Origin: Rhizobium tropici CIAT 899 | Lineage (GTDB): Bacteria; Pseudomonadota; Alphaproteobacteria; Rhizobiales; Rhizobiaceae | Direction: 5' to 3' | Assembly (NCBI RefSeq): GCF_000330885.1 | Contig: NC_020059.1 | Coordinates: forward strand, 3,505,501 to 3,569,500 | DNA length: 64,000 bases | Part shown: positions 25,960 through 34,786 of the stretch, one piece after another | Layout: every line of letters starts with the position of its first letter | Position numbering within the stretch: the stretch's first letter is position 1 | Made by a program: the position numbers and the translations under genes | Notes under the pieces: generated by a model | What the model was told of the DNA's origin: nothing | The model's input: only the letters and a program-made list of their open reading frames with translations | Database searches by the model: none

Positions 25960-27162
25960 ATGACATCGGCTGTTGCGGATATTCAGGTAAACAAGCACAC
26001 CGGGCCGCTGATCGTGCATGTCGTGCGCCAGTTCCTGCCGAACAAGGGCGGCCTGGAAGACGTCGTTGCCAATCTCTGCCGCCAGCTGGTTTCCCGCGGT
26101 TATCGCGTGCGCGTCGTCACCTGCAACAGCCTGTTTTCCGATCCCGGCCGGAAGCTCGCGGAACACGAAACCATCGACGGCATCGAGATCGTCCGTATTC
26201 CCTGGTCAGGCTCCAGCCGCTATCCGCTGGCGCCGAAAGTCTTCCGCCATCTGGCCGATGCCGACCTCGTGCATGTTCACGCCGTCGATTTCTTTTTCGA
26301 CGCGCTGGCCTGGGGCAAGCTGATGCACTGTCGGCCCATGGTCGCCACCACCCATGGCGGCTTCTTCCACACGCAGAAATATGCAGCCATCAAAAAGGTC
26401 TGGTTCAATACCGCAACGCGGCTGTCCGCGCTCGGCTATGCCTCTCTCATCTGTTGCAGCCAGTCCGACGCGCGCCTGTTCTCCCAGATCGCCGAGAGCC
26501 GCGTGCACTTGATCGAAAACGGTGCCGATGTCAGCAAGTTTTCAAATTGCGCCGCCTTGGAAGCACGCCGCCGCATGGTCACCATCGGCCGATTCTCCGT
26601 CAACAAGCGGCTCGATCATCTTCTCGACGTCATGAAGGTGCTGGCGGCCCGCCATGACGACTGGCACCTCGATATTGTCGGCGCCGAGTCTGATCTCGAT
26701 CGTGCGATGCTGGAAAACGAAATTGCCGCCCGCAATCTGACGCGCAATGTCGCACTGCATGTGTCGATCGACGAGGGCTCGATCCGCAACATCATCGCCC
26801 GCGCCTCGCTCTTCGCTTCAGCTTCAGAATATGAAGGCTTCGGCTTGGTGGCGATCGAAGCGATGAGCGCCGGCCTGCTGCCGGTGCTGAACGTCAATGA
26901 GGCCTATAAGGCGATGGCCGAAACCCATCCGGCCCTCATGCTCGCAGATTTCGCAGATCCGGAAGCGGCCGCCGATACCCTGACCGCAGCCTTCGAGCGC
27001 CTAGAGGCCGACGATCTGAGCTTGCGGCAGGAATTGCTGCGGGACGCCCGCGCCTATGCCTGGAATGAAGTCGCCCAACGCTACATGGATGTCTATGCCG
27101 AGACGCTGACGCCGAGAGGCAAATCGCCTCAGCTTCTGCGCCAGCGTGGCCAGGCGGCGTAA
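25960..27162 (+). CDS. Glycosyltransferase family 4
   Basis: About 400 residues from the ATG at 25960, chosen because GAGGGTGG ends 4 bases upstream. GT-B fold: the N-terminal half begins LIVHVVRQFLPNKGGLEDVV, and the C-terminal donor domain has TIGRFSVNKRLDHLL, LFASASEYEGFGLVAIEAMSAGL with the EX7E-type motif, and a helical tail. It transfers a sugar from a nucleotide donor to a glycan or lipid-linked intermediate. Neighbours are a GT2, a Wzx-like flippase and a tandem hydrolase, so it likely builds a surface polysaccharide. Its 3' end overlaps the GT2 gene tail-to-tail by 34 bp. Confidence 0.92.
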   Translation: MTSAVADIQVNKHTGPLIVHVVRQFLPNKGGLEDVVANLCRQLVSRGYRVRVVTCNSLFSDPGRKLAEHETIDGIEIVRIPWSGSSRYPLAPKVFRHLADADLVHVHAVDFFFDALAWGKLMHCRPMVATTHGGFFHTQKYAAIKKVWFNTATRLSALGYASLICCSQSDARLFSQIAESRVHLIENGADVSKFSNCAALEARRRMVTIGRFSVNKRLDHLLDVMKVLAARHDDWHLDIVGAESDLDRAMLENEIAARNLTRNVALHVSIDEGSIRNIIARASLFASASEYEGFGLVAIEAMSAGLLPVLNVNEAYKAMAETHPALMLADFADPEAAADTLTAAFERLEADDLSLRQELLRDARAYAWNEVAQRYMDVYAETLTPRGKSPQLLRQRGQAA

Positions 27163-27983
27163 CCTTCCAGAATACCCATCAGCCAGGCGCGCTTGTAGCG
27201 TGCCGCCTCGACGTTGAAACGCGCCAGCGCCGCCAGCCAGCCGGCGACCGGGCGAAACAGCCGGTAGCCGACATAATACAGCGGAAACGCCTGCTTGCGC
27301 ATCAGAGCGCCGAAGCCGCGCCCATATTTGCGGGCTCGCTCTACCTGCCGCGGCCCATACTCGCTGGTGACTTGATCGTGATGGACGATCAATTCCGGGA
27401 AGAACATCGCTTGCCTGCCGGCGCCGAGCGCGCGCAGCAGGAAATCTGCCTCCTCGCCGCTCTGGAACGGCGATTCCGAACCGACCCCAAGATTCTCGTC
27501 GAAACCGCCGATATCGGAAAGCGCGGCGCGGCGGACGAAGATGCCGTTGGAATTGCCGCACTTCAAGTAGTTCCAGCGCGTCAGCGCCAGCCGCGTCTCG
27601 CCTGTTGGGCTGACGGAAGCGAGACCCTCGGCATCGAGCGTGCGGCCGGTGACGATCGCGAGCTCTGGATGGGCCGAAAACAGTGCCGCTGCTGTCGAAA
27701 GCGTCTCGGCCTCATACCAGCAATCATCATCGGGAAAGCAGATGTAATCGCCTGCCGCGACGACCATGCCATTGTTGCGCGCCCGCGAAAGTCCCTTCGG
27801 CGAACGGATGTGACGGATCGTGAAGGAAGAGGAGAAGCTGTCGATCAGCGTCCGCAGCCGGTCGTCGGCATTCTGATCGACGACAACAACCTCGAAATCT
27901 TTATGACTCTGTTGGGTCAGCGAACGGAATAGCCGCTCCAGCTGATCGAACCGATCGATCGTGCAGACGATGAGGCTGAACAA
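27129..27983 (-). CDS. Glycosyltransferase family 2
   Basis: About 284 residues. I prefer a TTG start at 27983 because GGAGGG lies 5 bases upstream; an ATG at 28016 would give 295 residues but lacks such a site. GT-A fold: FSLIVCTIDRFDQLERLFRSL, VVVDQNADDR, and the donor/metal motif in CFPDDDCWYE. The C-terminal part (SGEEADFLLRALG) matches rhamnosyl- or galactosyltransferase-like GT2 enzymes. It is encoded opposite the GT4 and flippase genes but clearly belongs to the same locus. The sugar is unknown. Confidence 0.9.
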   Translation of the reverse strand: MFSLIVCTIDRFDQLERLFRSLTQQSHKDFEVVVVDQNADDRLRTLIDSFSSSFTIRHIRSPKGLSRARNNGMVVAAGDYICFPDDDCWYEAETLSTAAALFSAHPELAIVTGRTLDAEGLASVSPTGETRLALTRWNYLKCGNSNGIFVRRAALSDIGGFDENLGVGSESPFQSGEEADFLLRALGAGRQAMFFPELIVHHDQVTSEYGPRQVERARKYGRGFGALMRKQAFPLYYVGYRLFRPVAGWLAALARFNVEAARYKRAWLMGILEGYAAWPRWRRS

Positions 27984-28166
27984 TGAAACCCTCCGCTCAA
28001 GCCCTGCGGCCAACATCAGAGAGAAAGAATATTAGCCAAAGTAAAAAACGAACTTATGGCAGCATTAAACCCTAAATATTAAGGCATATGAAATAGAACT
28101 GGCGCTATCCCCACGAAAAGCCGGATAGGAGCGAAGTCCCGGCAATTTGAGAAACGGTCAGTCTTC

Positions 28167-29681
28167 ATGACGAAGAGCATAATGGCAAATTCGGTTTTGA
28201 ACGCCGCGGCGGGATTGACCCTGCTTGCGACCGGCTTTGCCTGTTCGATCATCGCGGCGCGTCTGCTTGGCCCGGAGGCCAACGGCATCATCGCCTTCTC
28301 CCTGTGGTTGACGACAACAGGCGCGCTCGTCGCCGAGCTCGGGGCCGGCGTTACCCTGCTGCGCGTCCTGCCGCAGTTGAAGGGAAACGGCTATTCGACG
28401 GAAGAACGGCTGGGCTTTGCCGCTTACCTTCTGCAGCCGACGATTCTCGCAACTGTCATCCTGCTCGCCGGCTATGTCGCCTATTATTGGGATACGGAGC
28501 GGCTGCATTGGGCGGGCGATGCATCTGAAGTCATCGCCATAACGGGCGTGTTCTTCGTTCTTCAGTCTCTTGGCGCCTATAGCAAGAACTATTTGATCGG
28601 CGAGCAGCGCGTCAGCGCATTCCTGCGCCTCACCTTGATAAGCTCGGCGCTTCAGCTCGTTACGGTCCTCTTCGGCGCGATCTTCTTCGGCGTCAGCGGC
28701 GCGCTAGCCGGCTATGCGATTGGCCAGCTGCCGATGTTCATCGCGACGCTCAGAATCGCGATCGCCCGCAAGAACAGCTGCGGTGTCGGCCTTTCCGCTC
28801 TCGCCAGTTCGTCGCTCATTCTCTCGATCGAACTTATCAACAGCTCGATCTTCCTCAACCGCATCGAGCTTTTGTTCCTGCAGCGTTACTGGGGCATAGA
28901 AGCGGTCGGCTTTTACGCCGTCGGCCTGTCGCTCGCCAACCTGGCGCTGCAGCTACCGGTGCAGTTGAGCGGTAGCCTCTTGCCCTATTATTCCGAGCAG
29001 ATGCACGCGAGGGAATCGGACAAGCTGCCGGTCGAGGTCTTCGCCGGAGTGGCGCGCAGCATTGCCTATATCACCCTGCCGATGAGTTTCGGTCTGGCAG
29101 CCATCTCGCCGGAACTTGTCGTGACGATCTTCGGCCCAGCCTTTGCGCCGAGCGGCGGCATGGTGGCGCTGCTGTCCCTGACTGCCGTACCCTACGTCTT
29201 CATGCAGATCTGCACGCAATATCTCTATTCGCTGGATCGCGTGCGCGAACGCACCGTCATCGGCGTCGTCGCCAGCTTCGTCATGGTCGTCGGCTGCGCC
29301 GTCGCCGTGCCCTTCTACGGAGGCGAGGGTGCCGCGCTTGTTCGCCTGCTCGCCTTTGTCGCCCTGTGCATGATGACGGTACGCCGCATGGAATTCGAAG
29401 GATCGACGCGCGGTATGCTCATCAACCTTGCAAAAGTCACGGTTGCTGCCATTGTGTGCGCGGTTGCAGCCTATGGTTTCGTTCAGGCGCTGACCGGTGT
29501 CGCAGGCCTCGTAGGCGCCATCATCGCCGGCGCGCTGGCCTATGGCATTGCGCTCAGACTGCTGAAAGCCGTTCCAGCCGAAGATATCGACGTCATGCAG
29601 AAGATCGCGATGCGATTGCCTGCACGCATAAATCCGATTGCCACTCAGGCTCTGGCTCTCTTAGCGCCGCGCCGAATGTGA
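28167..29681 (+). CDS. Wzx-like lipopolysaccharide/oligosaccharide flippase (MOP superfamily)
   Basis: 504 residues with 12-14 predicted membrane helices. The start IMANSVLNAAAGLTLLATGFA and the GPEANGIIAFSLWL segment are typical of PST/Wzx proteins, which move undecaprenyl-linked repeat units across the inner membrane. A second-half landmark is TIFGPAFAPSGGMVALLS. The tandem hydrolase gene follows 10 bp downstream in the same unit. No Wzy polymerase or Wzz is visible in the window, so polymerisation genes must be elsewhere, or the product is a short glycan. Confidence 0.9.
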   Translation: MTKSIMANSVLNAAAGLTLLATGFACSIIAARLLGPEANGIIAFSLWLTTTGALVAELGAGVTLLRVLPQLKGNGYSTEERLGFAAYLLQPTILATVILLAGYVAYYWDTERLHWAGDASEVIAITGVFFVLQSLGAYSKNYLIGEQRVSAFLRLTLISSALQLVTVLFGAIFFGVSGALAGYAIGQLPMFIATLRIAIARKNSCGVGLSALASSSLILSIELINSSIFLNRIELLFLQRYWGIEAVGFYAVGLSLANLALQLPVQLSGSLLPYYSEQMHARESDKLPVEVFAGVARSIAYITLPMSFGLAAISPELVVTIFGPAFAPSGGMVALLSLTAVPYVFMQICTQYLYSLDRVRERTVIGVVASFVMVVGCAVAVPFYGGEGAALVRLLAFVALCMMTVRRMEFEGSTRGMLINLAKVTVAAIVCAVAAYGFVQALTGVAGLVGAIIAGALAYGIALRLLKAVPAEDIDVMQKIAMRLPARINPIATQALALLAPRRM

Positions 29682-29691
29682 GGAGACGAGC

Positions 29692-31482
29692 ATGGCTGGT
29701 TGGGGAGCCGCCGAAAAGCAGGACAAGGAAGGGCAGACAAGATCCGCAGCCATCCCGGTAACCTTCGCCGGCACGGTCGGCTTGTTTACATCAGCCGTCA
29801 CACCCTCGCGCGGTAGCGCTGTCTTGTTTCTCAGCCCCTGGGGTTTCGAGGAGATGTGCGTCCGCAAGTTTTGGCGAATTCTGGCGGAGGATCTCGCCGA
29901 TATCGGCATATCGAGCCTGCGTTTCGATTACGCCGGCACCGGCGATGCGCTTGACTTGGCCGATGAAGGCAAAGGTCTGGAGCCGTGGCATGAAACCGCT
30001 CTCGCGGCAGCAGCAAAGCTGAAGGCGCTTGCCGGCTGCGAGCGGCTGATCCTCGTCAGCCAGGGCCTCGGCGGGACCATCGCCGCTGCTCTTGCCGAGC
30101 GGCTTGCCGGCATCGACGGCATCGCCTTTCTTGCACCCGTCGTCTCCGGCCGTGCCTATCTGCGCGAACTGACCGTCTGGTCGAAGATGATCGATGAGAG
30201 CATGGGGCTTACCGAAGCGCAGCGCCAGACGGAGGGCGTCACCGTCGCAAGCCTCCGGATGCCCGATAGCGCCGCCGATGCAGTGAAGAAGCTGAACCTC
30301 ATGACACTGGATCGGCTCGCGACGCCGAATTGCCTGGTGCTGACGCGCCCGGGCCGCCCCGGAGACTCCGACTTCGCGCGCCATCTCGAAACGCTCGGCG
30401 TCGAGGTCACGCAGACTTCCTACGAAGGTTACGACGATCTCGTCTCGAACCCGACCATCGCCACCATGCCGACCGAAACCGGCCGGAAAATAGTCGAATG
30501 GGTGCAGTCGGTCGCTGCCAAAACCGGTGATGCCGCATCGACCGAACTTACGCCGCCCGTCGCGGAACCTCTCATCGGCGAAGGCTTTCGCGAGACGCCG
30601 CTGCGTTTCGGCGCAGACAACCGCCTGTTCGGCATTCTCTGCGAGCCCGAAGGTGCGCGCACCGGCGCGACCGCGCTGCTCCTGACGACAGCCTATGACA
30701 GGCACGCCGGCTGGGGTCGTATGTCGGTCACCATGGCGCGCGCGCTTGCCCGCGACGGCATTGCCTCGCTGCGTTTCGATACGGCCAATGTCGGCGACAG
30801 CCCGCCGCTTTCCGGCGCCCCCGAGCAGGTGCTCTATTCCCGCGAACAGCATCTCGATGTCGCCGAGGCGCTGGACCTGCTGGAGAGGCTGGCTCTGCTG
30901 CCGACCTATGTGGTCGGGCGTTGCAGCGGCGGCTATCTCGCCTTCCAGGCAGCATTGCGCGATGCGCGCTGCCGCGGCCTTATCACGGTCAATCCCTACA
31001 GCTTCCATTGGGACGAGAGCCGATCGGTCGATGAAGCCCTGCGCTTTGCTCCCCGTTCGCTGGAAACCTATGGGCGCAAACTCCTCCAGATGGAAACGCT
31101 GAAGCGGCTCTTCGGCGGCCAAGTCGATGCAAGGAGCGCCATATGCAACATGGCGACCGGGCTCGGTCGGCGGGCGATACGAACGGCTCGCCAAGTGCTC
31201 GGCGCGTTCCCGATCTTCGCTGCGGCTCAAGGGCCTGTGCTGGGTGGTTTCCGCACGCTTGCCAAGCGTGGCGTCGATATGTCCCTGATCTACAGCGCCC
31301 ACGACATCGGGCTCGATCATCTGCATGACGAGTTCGGCGAGAACGGTGTCGGATTAAAGCATTTTCCGGACATACGCCTCACCGTCATTCCCGAAGCCGA
31401 CCACAATCTGACCCCGCCCTATGCGCGCAAGGTCTATTTGCGAGAGGTCCGGGAGATGGGTTTGCGGCTCGCCAACCGATGA
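29692..31482 (+). CDS. Tandem alpha/beta hydrolase (degenerate N half, Cys-type C half)
   Basis: 596 residues that split into two alpha/beta hydrolase domains. The N half (about 25-275) has LFLSPWGFEE, LRFDYAGTGDA and an elbow SQGLGG in which Gly125 replaces the nucleophile; I also find no clear catalytic His. The C half (about 300-596) repeats the pattern (LRFDTANVGDS) and has GRCSGG with Cys411, an Asp in SAHDIGLDH and His in PEADHNL. So one catalytic unit with a Cys nucleophile seems fused to an inactive copy. It lies 10 bp after the Wzx-like gene. Polysaccharide loci with exosortase carry hydrolases of this kind; a glycan acyl-modification role is possible but unproven. Confidence 0.82.
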   Translation: MAGWGAAEKQDKEGQTRSAAIPVTFAGTVGLFTSAVTPSRGSAVLFLSPWGFEEMCVRKFWRILAEDLADIGISSLRFDYAGTGDALDLADEGKGLEPWHETALAAAAKLKALAGCERLILVSQGLGGTIAAALAERLAGIDGIAFLAPVVSGRAYLRELTVWSKMIDESMGLTEAQRQTEGVTVASLRMPDSAADAVKKLNLMTLDRLATPNCLVLTRPGRPGDSDFARHLETLGVEVTQTSYEGYDDLVSNPTIATMPTETGRKIVEWVQSVAAKTGDAASTELTPPVAEPLIGEGFRETPLRFGADNRLFGILCEPEGARTGATALLLTTAYDRHAGWGRMSVTMARALARDGIASLRFDTANVGDSPPLSGAPEQVLYSREQHLDVAEALDLLERLALLPTYVVGRCSGGYLAFQAALRDARCRGLITVNPYSFHWDESRSVDEALRFAPRSLETYGRKLLQMETLKRLFGGQVDARSAICNMATGLGRRAIRTARQVLGAFPIFAAAQGPVLGGFRTLAKRGVDMSLIYSAHDIGLDHLHDEFGENGVGLKHFPDIRLTVIPEADHNLTPPYARKVYLREVREMGLRLANR

Positions 31483-31545
31483 CGCACAGCTTAGAAAACC
31501 GCCTGAATTGTTCGCCATATCCGACACTTGCTGTATAGTCGCGCC

Positions 31546-32214
31546 ATGAGGCTCCTGATCGTCGAAGACAACCGCGAACTGGCGTCCTGGCTCGGCAAGG
31601 CGCTGCGTCAGGCGCAGTATGTCGTCGACATCGCCTATGATGGCGAGGATGCCGAGCACATGCTGAAAGTCGCAGCTTACGCCATCGTCATCCTCGATCT
31701 GTCGCTGCCGAAGATGGACGGGCTGACGCTGCTGAAGCGACTGCGTCAGAGCGGCAACAAGGTGCCGGTCATCATCCTGACGGCCAATGCCAGCCTCGAC
31801 GGCCGCGTTGCCGGCCTCGACAGCGGCGCCGACGATTATCTGGCGAAACCCTTCGAAATTGCCGAGCTTGAAGCGCGCATACGCGCGGCCGTCCGCCGCG
31901 GTCACGACCGCGCCGCTCCGGAGATCGCCGTCGGCGACCTGGTGTTCGATGGCGGCACGCGGCAATTCTCTCTGGCCGGAGAATCCCTGGCGCTGACACC
32001 GCGCGAGCACGCGGTGCTCGAACACTTGATCATGAAGGCAGGCACGACCGTTACAAAGGCGACGCTCTCCGAAAGCGTCTTCGGCTTCGACGATCTCGCC
32101 GATACCAGCGCCATCGAGATCTATGTGCATCGCGTCCGCAAGAAGCTCGAAGGCAGCTCCGTGCAGATCGCGACGCTGCGCGGCCTGGGTTATCTCCTTC
32201 GCCATGCGCAATGA
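31546..32214 (+). CDS. OmpR-family response regulator (TctD/QseB-like)
   Basis: 222 residues from the ATG at 31546; a TTG six codons earlier has no support. The receiver starts MRLLIVEDNRELA, the phosphoacceptor is Asp51 in VILDLSLPKMDG, and the switch Lys is in YLAKPFE. The winged-helix domain contains LTPREHAVLEHLI and ends with VHRVRKKLEG and TLRGLGYLL. The kinase gene follows with an 11-bp overlap. It probably belongs with carboxylate-sensing TctD-type systems, judging by the partner kinase. Confidence 0.93.
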   Translation: MRLLIVEDNRELASWLGKALRQAQYVVDIAYDGEDAEHMLKVAAYAIVILDLSLPKMDGLTLLKRLRQSGNKVPVIILTANASLDGRVAGLDSGADDYLAKPFEIAELEARIRAAVRRGHDRAAPEIAVGDLVFDGGTRQFSLAGESLALTPREHAVLEHLIMKAGTTVTKATLSESVFGFDDLADTSAIEIYVHRVRKKLEGSSVQIATLRGLGYLLRHAQ

Positions 32215-33619
32215 TAAGGCTGCACCACCCAAAGGCCTTGTAAGCCGCGCCCTCGGCGGGGTAGCGAGCAGTCTTCGCGCGCAGCTGTTTGCCTGGGTCG
32301 TATTGACCCTTATCGGCGCGATCTGTATCAACCTTTATCTAAGCTTCCGTTCCGCCGATGCGACGGCCGATCTTGTCACCGACCGTACGCTGCTTGCCTC
32401 CGCCCGCGTCATCGCGGAAGCGACGCATGTCGATGGAAGCGGCACCGTGCAGATCGATATTCCCCCTGCTGCGCTGGAAATGTTCGATACCGGCTATGGC
32501 GACCGCGTTTTTTATCAGGTGGTCACGGCATGGGGGAGCCTCATCGCCGGTTTTCCCGATCTGCCACGGCCGAAGCGGGATCTGATCGGCGAGGACATGA
32601 CGTTTCGGACCGACGGCGTGCGTGTACTCATGCTGAGCCACCCGGTTGTTGGCCTTGATCAGGACAGCACGATTTCCGTCGCCGTTGCCGTTACTCATAA
32701 CAGCCAATATGCCATGCGCCGCAGGCTTTGGCTGTCCGATTTCACCAAGCAGCTCGCGCTTGTCCTGCTTGCCGGGCTCGTCACCATCATCGGCCTGCAG
32801 CGCGGGCTTGCTCCAGTGCTGCGCCTGCGCGACGCCGTGCGCGAGCGCGGCCGCCAGCGTCTCGATCCGCTGGACCCTCACATGGTGCAGAACGAGCTTC
32901 GGCCGCTCGTCCACGCCCTCAATGATCACATGGAGCGGGTGCAGAACCAGATGGCGGCGCAGCGCCGCTTCGTCTCGAACGCCGCCCATCAGCTGCGCAC
33001 ACCGCTCGCGCTGATTTCGACGCAGGCAAGCGTAGCAGCGCGCGAGCTCGACAACGGCAGGCGCGACGAGGCACTGACCGCATTGCGCTCGAGCACGCGG
33101 CAGGTGACGCGCCTTGCCAGCCAGCTCCTGACGCTTTCGCGCGCCGAACCCGGCAGCCGCCGGCCGCGAAACGACACCATCGATCTGGCGGAAACCGCCC
33201 GGCGTGTGCTGGAAACCCTTGCCGAGGAAGCCCTGCGCCGGAATATCGATCTCGGGCTTGAGGCGGATGAGACGGCGGTTCATATCGAGGGCGACGGCAC
33301 CATGCTGCGTGAAATGCTGGTCAATCTCGTCGACAATGCACTGCGCTACACGCAAGCGGGCGGTCGCGTGACGGTCGGCGTCGGCCGCGACGGCGATACG
33401 GCCCTGCTATGGGTCGAGGACAACGGCCCTGGCGTCCCCGAAGCGGAACGCGCCCAGGTCTTCGAGCGCTTCTATCGCATCATGGGCACCGAACCGGAAG
33501 GCAGCGGCCTGGGGCTCGCCATCGTCCGCGAAGTCGTCGACGGCGCCGGCGGCTCGGTCATGCTTGACGAGGCGACGGGTGGCGGCCTGCTGGTCCGCGT
33601 GCGTCTGCCGGCTGTTTGA
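32204..33619 (+). CDS. Sensor histidine kinase with 2CSK_N-type sensor (TctE-like)
   Basis: 471 residues from the ATG at 32204. Membrane helices at about 29-49 and 182-200 flank a ~130-residue periplasmic domain beginning SADATADLVTDRTLLASAR, which resembles the two-component sensor kinase N-terminal domain of TctE. The phosphoacceptor is H262 in NAAHQLRTPLAL, the N box is LVDNALRYT, and the G boxes are DNGPGVPE and GSGLGLAI. TctE relatives sense tricarboxylates, but no tct transporter is adjacent. The nearest transporter is the ABC importer at 33.9-38 kb, on the other strand. Confidence 0.92.
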   Translation: MRNDKAAPPKGLVSRALGGVASSLRAQLFAWVVLTLIGAICINLYLSFRSADATADLVTDRTLLASARVIAEATHVDGSGTVQIDIPPAALEMFDTGYGDRVFYQVVTAWGSLIAGFPDLPRPKRDLIGEDMTFRTDGVRVLMLSHPVVGLDQDSTISVAVAVTHNSQYAMRRRLWLSDFTKQLALVLLAGLVTIIGLQRGLAPVLRLRDAVRERGRQRLDPLDPHMVQNELRPLVHALNDHMERVQNQMAAQRRFVSNAAHQLRTPLALISTQASVAARELDNGRRDEALTALRSSTRQVTRLASQLLTLSRAEPGSRRPRNDTIDLAETARRVLETLAEEALRRNIDLGLEADETAVHIEGDGTMLREMLVNLVDNALRYTQAGGRVTVGVGRDGDTALLWVEDNGPGVPEAERAQVFERFYRIMGTEPEGSGLGLAIVREVVDGAGGSVMLDEATGGGLLVRVRLPAV

Positions 33620-33650
33620 GCGTGGTGAGGTGCGGCTGTTGCGAGATAGT

Positions 33651-33816
33651 CCCCTCTCCCCGCTTGCGGGGAGAGGGTTAGGGTGAGGGGCTGTTCGCGA
33701 AACTTATAGAAATATCTTGCCAGCGACGCTTGCAGCAAAACCAATCGCTACTCATCCTCGAATCGATAGTCCGCGGCCCCTCACCCCAGCCCTCTCCCCG
33801 CCGCAATGGAAAGAGA
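33651..33816. repeat. Pair of palindromic intergenic repeats (outward arrangement)
   Basis: CTCCCCGCTTGCGGGGAG followed by GGTTAGGGTGAGGGG (33651-33690), then CCCCTCACCCCAGCCC and a decayed half palindrome (33777-33816). Same repeat family as at 21047 and 25652, but the two units are in the opposite order and the second one has lost its inner stem. Confidence 0.8.
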
Positions 33817-33832
33817 GAGTCTCTACGTCGAC

Positions 33833-33859
33833 AAAAAAGGCCGGGCGAAACGCCCGGCC
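33833..33859 (-). terminator. Rho-independent terminator of the ABC importer operon
   Basis: On the minus strand: GGCCGGGCG, loop TTT, CGCCCGGCC, then TTTTTT. The stem is 9 bp, perfect and GC-only, and begins about 30 bp after the permease stop. It is the clearest intrinsic terminator in the window. Confidence 0.9.
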
Positions 33860-33891
33860 CCTGGCCTTGGGAGGTACCAGAAAATCAACGC

Positions 33892-34773
33892 CTAGTGCGT
33901 GTCGAGGCTCTGCTGCGGACGCCAGCGGGTGATGCGGTTTTCGATGAGCGTCATCACATATTCGGCGCCGAGCGTGACAAGCATCACCAGGATGATTGCA
34001 GCATAGAGGCCAGCTGCATCATAGGTGCCCTTGGCGATCGAGATCAGGTAGCCGATGCCGGCCAGCGAACCGACGAACTCGCCGACGATCGCGCCGATGA
34101 TGGCGAAGGAGAAGGAGATGTGCAGGCTTGCAAAAATCCAGCTCATCGCCGAAGGCAAAATCACCTTGCGGGTAACCTTCCAGTTGGAAGCGCCGAGGAT
34201 GCGGGCATTGGCGATCATGTTGCGGTCGGCTTCGCGAACGCCCTGGAAGGCATTGGCGAACACGACGAAGAACACCATGATAAAGGCCAGCGCCACCTTC
34301 GACGCCAGGCCGAGACCCATGATCATCACGAAAATCGGCGCGAGAACGACGCGCGGGATCGAGTTGATCGCCTTGATGTAGATCGAGAGGATGTCGGACG
34401 CCAGCTTGTTGCGGCCAAGGGCGACGCCGACAAGGACGCCGGTCACCGAGCCGATGATGAAGCCGATCAGCGCTTCTTCCATGGTGACGCCGAGGTGATA
34501 CCAGAGCGAGCCGCTCTCGGTGCCCTCGGTGATCCACTCCCAGAGGCGCAGCGCGATGCCGTATGGGCTCGAATAGAAGAACGGATCGATCCAGTGCAGG
34601 TCGGAGGCGAGCTGCCAGAGACCGAGAATGGCGAGCAGAATGCCGATCTGCCATGCCACGACGACATACTTGCGGCGGGTGAGTGCCTTCAGCGCTGCGG
34701 CTTCGATTTCCGCGTCCGAGGTGCCGGCGCGGAAGATCGGAGCATTGCCTGCTTCGAGAGCTGTATTTGCCAT
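33892..34773 (-). CDS. ABC importer permease (NitT/TauT/SsuC-like)
   Basis: 293 residues from the ATG at 34773, which has GGGAGG upstream. It has six predicted membrane helices and the cytoplasmic EAA loop in GASNWKVTRKVILPSAMSW, which docks the ATPase. The family (BPD_transp_1 of SsuC/TauC/ThiX type) imports sulfonates, nitrate, pyrimidine precursors or aromatic nitrogen compounds. It is the last gene of the operon, 13 bp after the ATPase gene, and is followed by the terminator at 33833-33859. Confidence 0.92.
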   Translation of the reverse strand: MANTALEAGNAPIFRAGTSDAEIEAAALKALTRRKYVVVAWQIGILLAILGLWQLASDLHWIDPFFYSSPYGIALRLWEWITEGTESGSLWYHLGVTMEEALIGFIIGSVTGVLVGVALGRNKLASDILSIYIKAINSIPRVVLAPIFVMIMGLGLASKVALAFIMVFFVVFANAFQGVREADRNMIANARILGASNWKVTRKVILPSAMSWIFASLHISFSFAIIGAIVGEFVGSLAGIGYLISIAKGTYDAAGLYAAIILVMLVTLGAEYVMTLIENRITRWRPQQSLDTH

Positions 34774-34786
34774 GATCAATCCTCCC

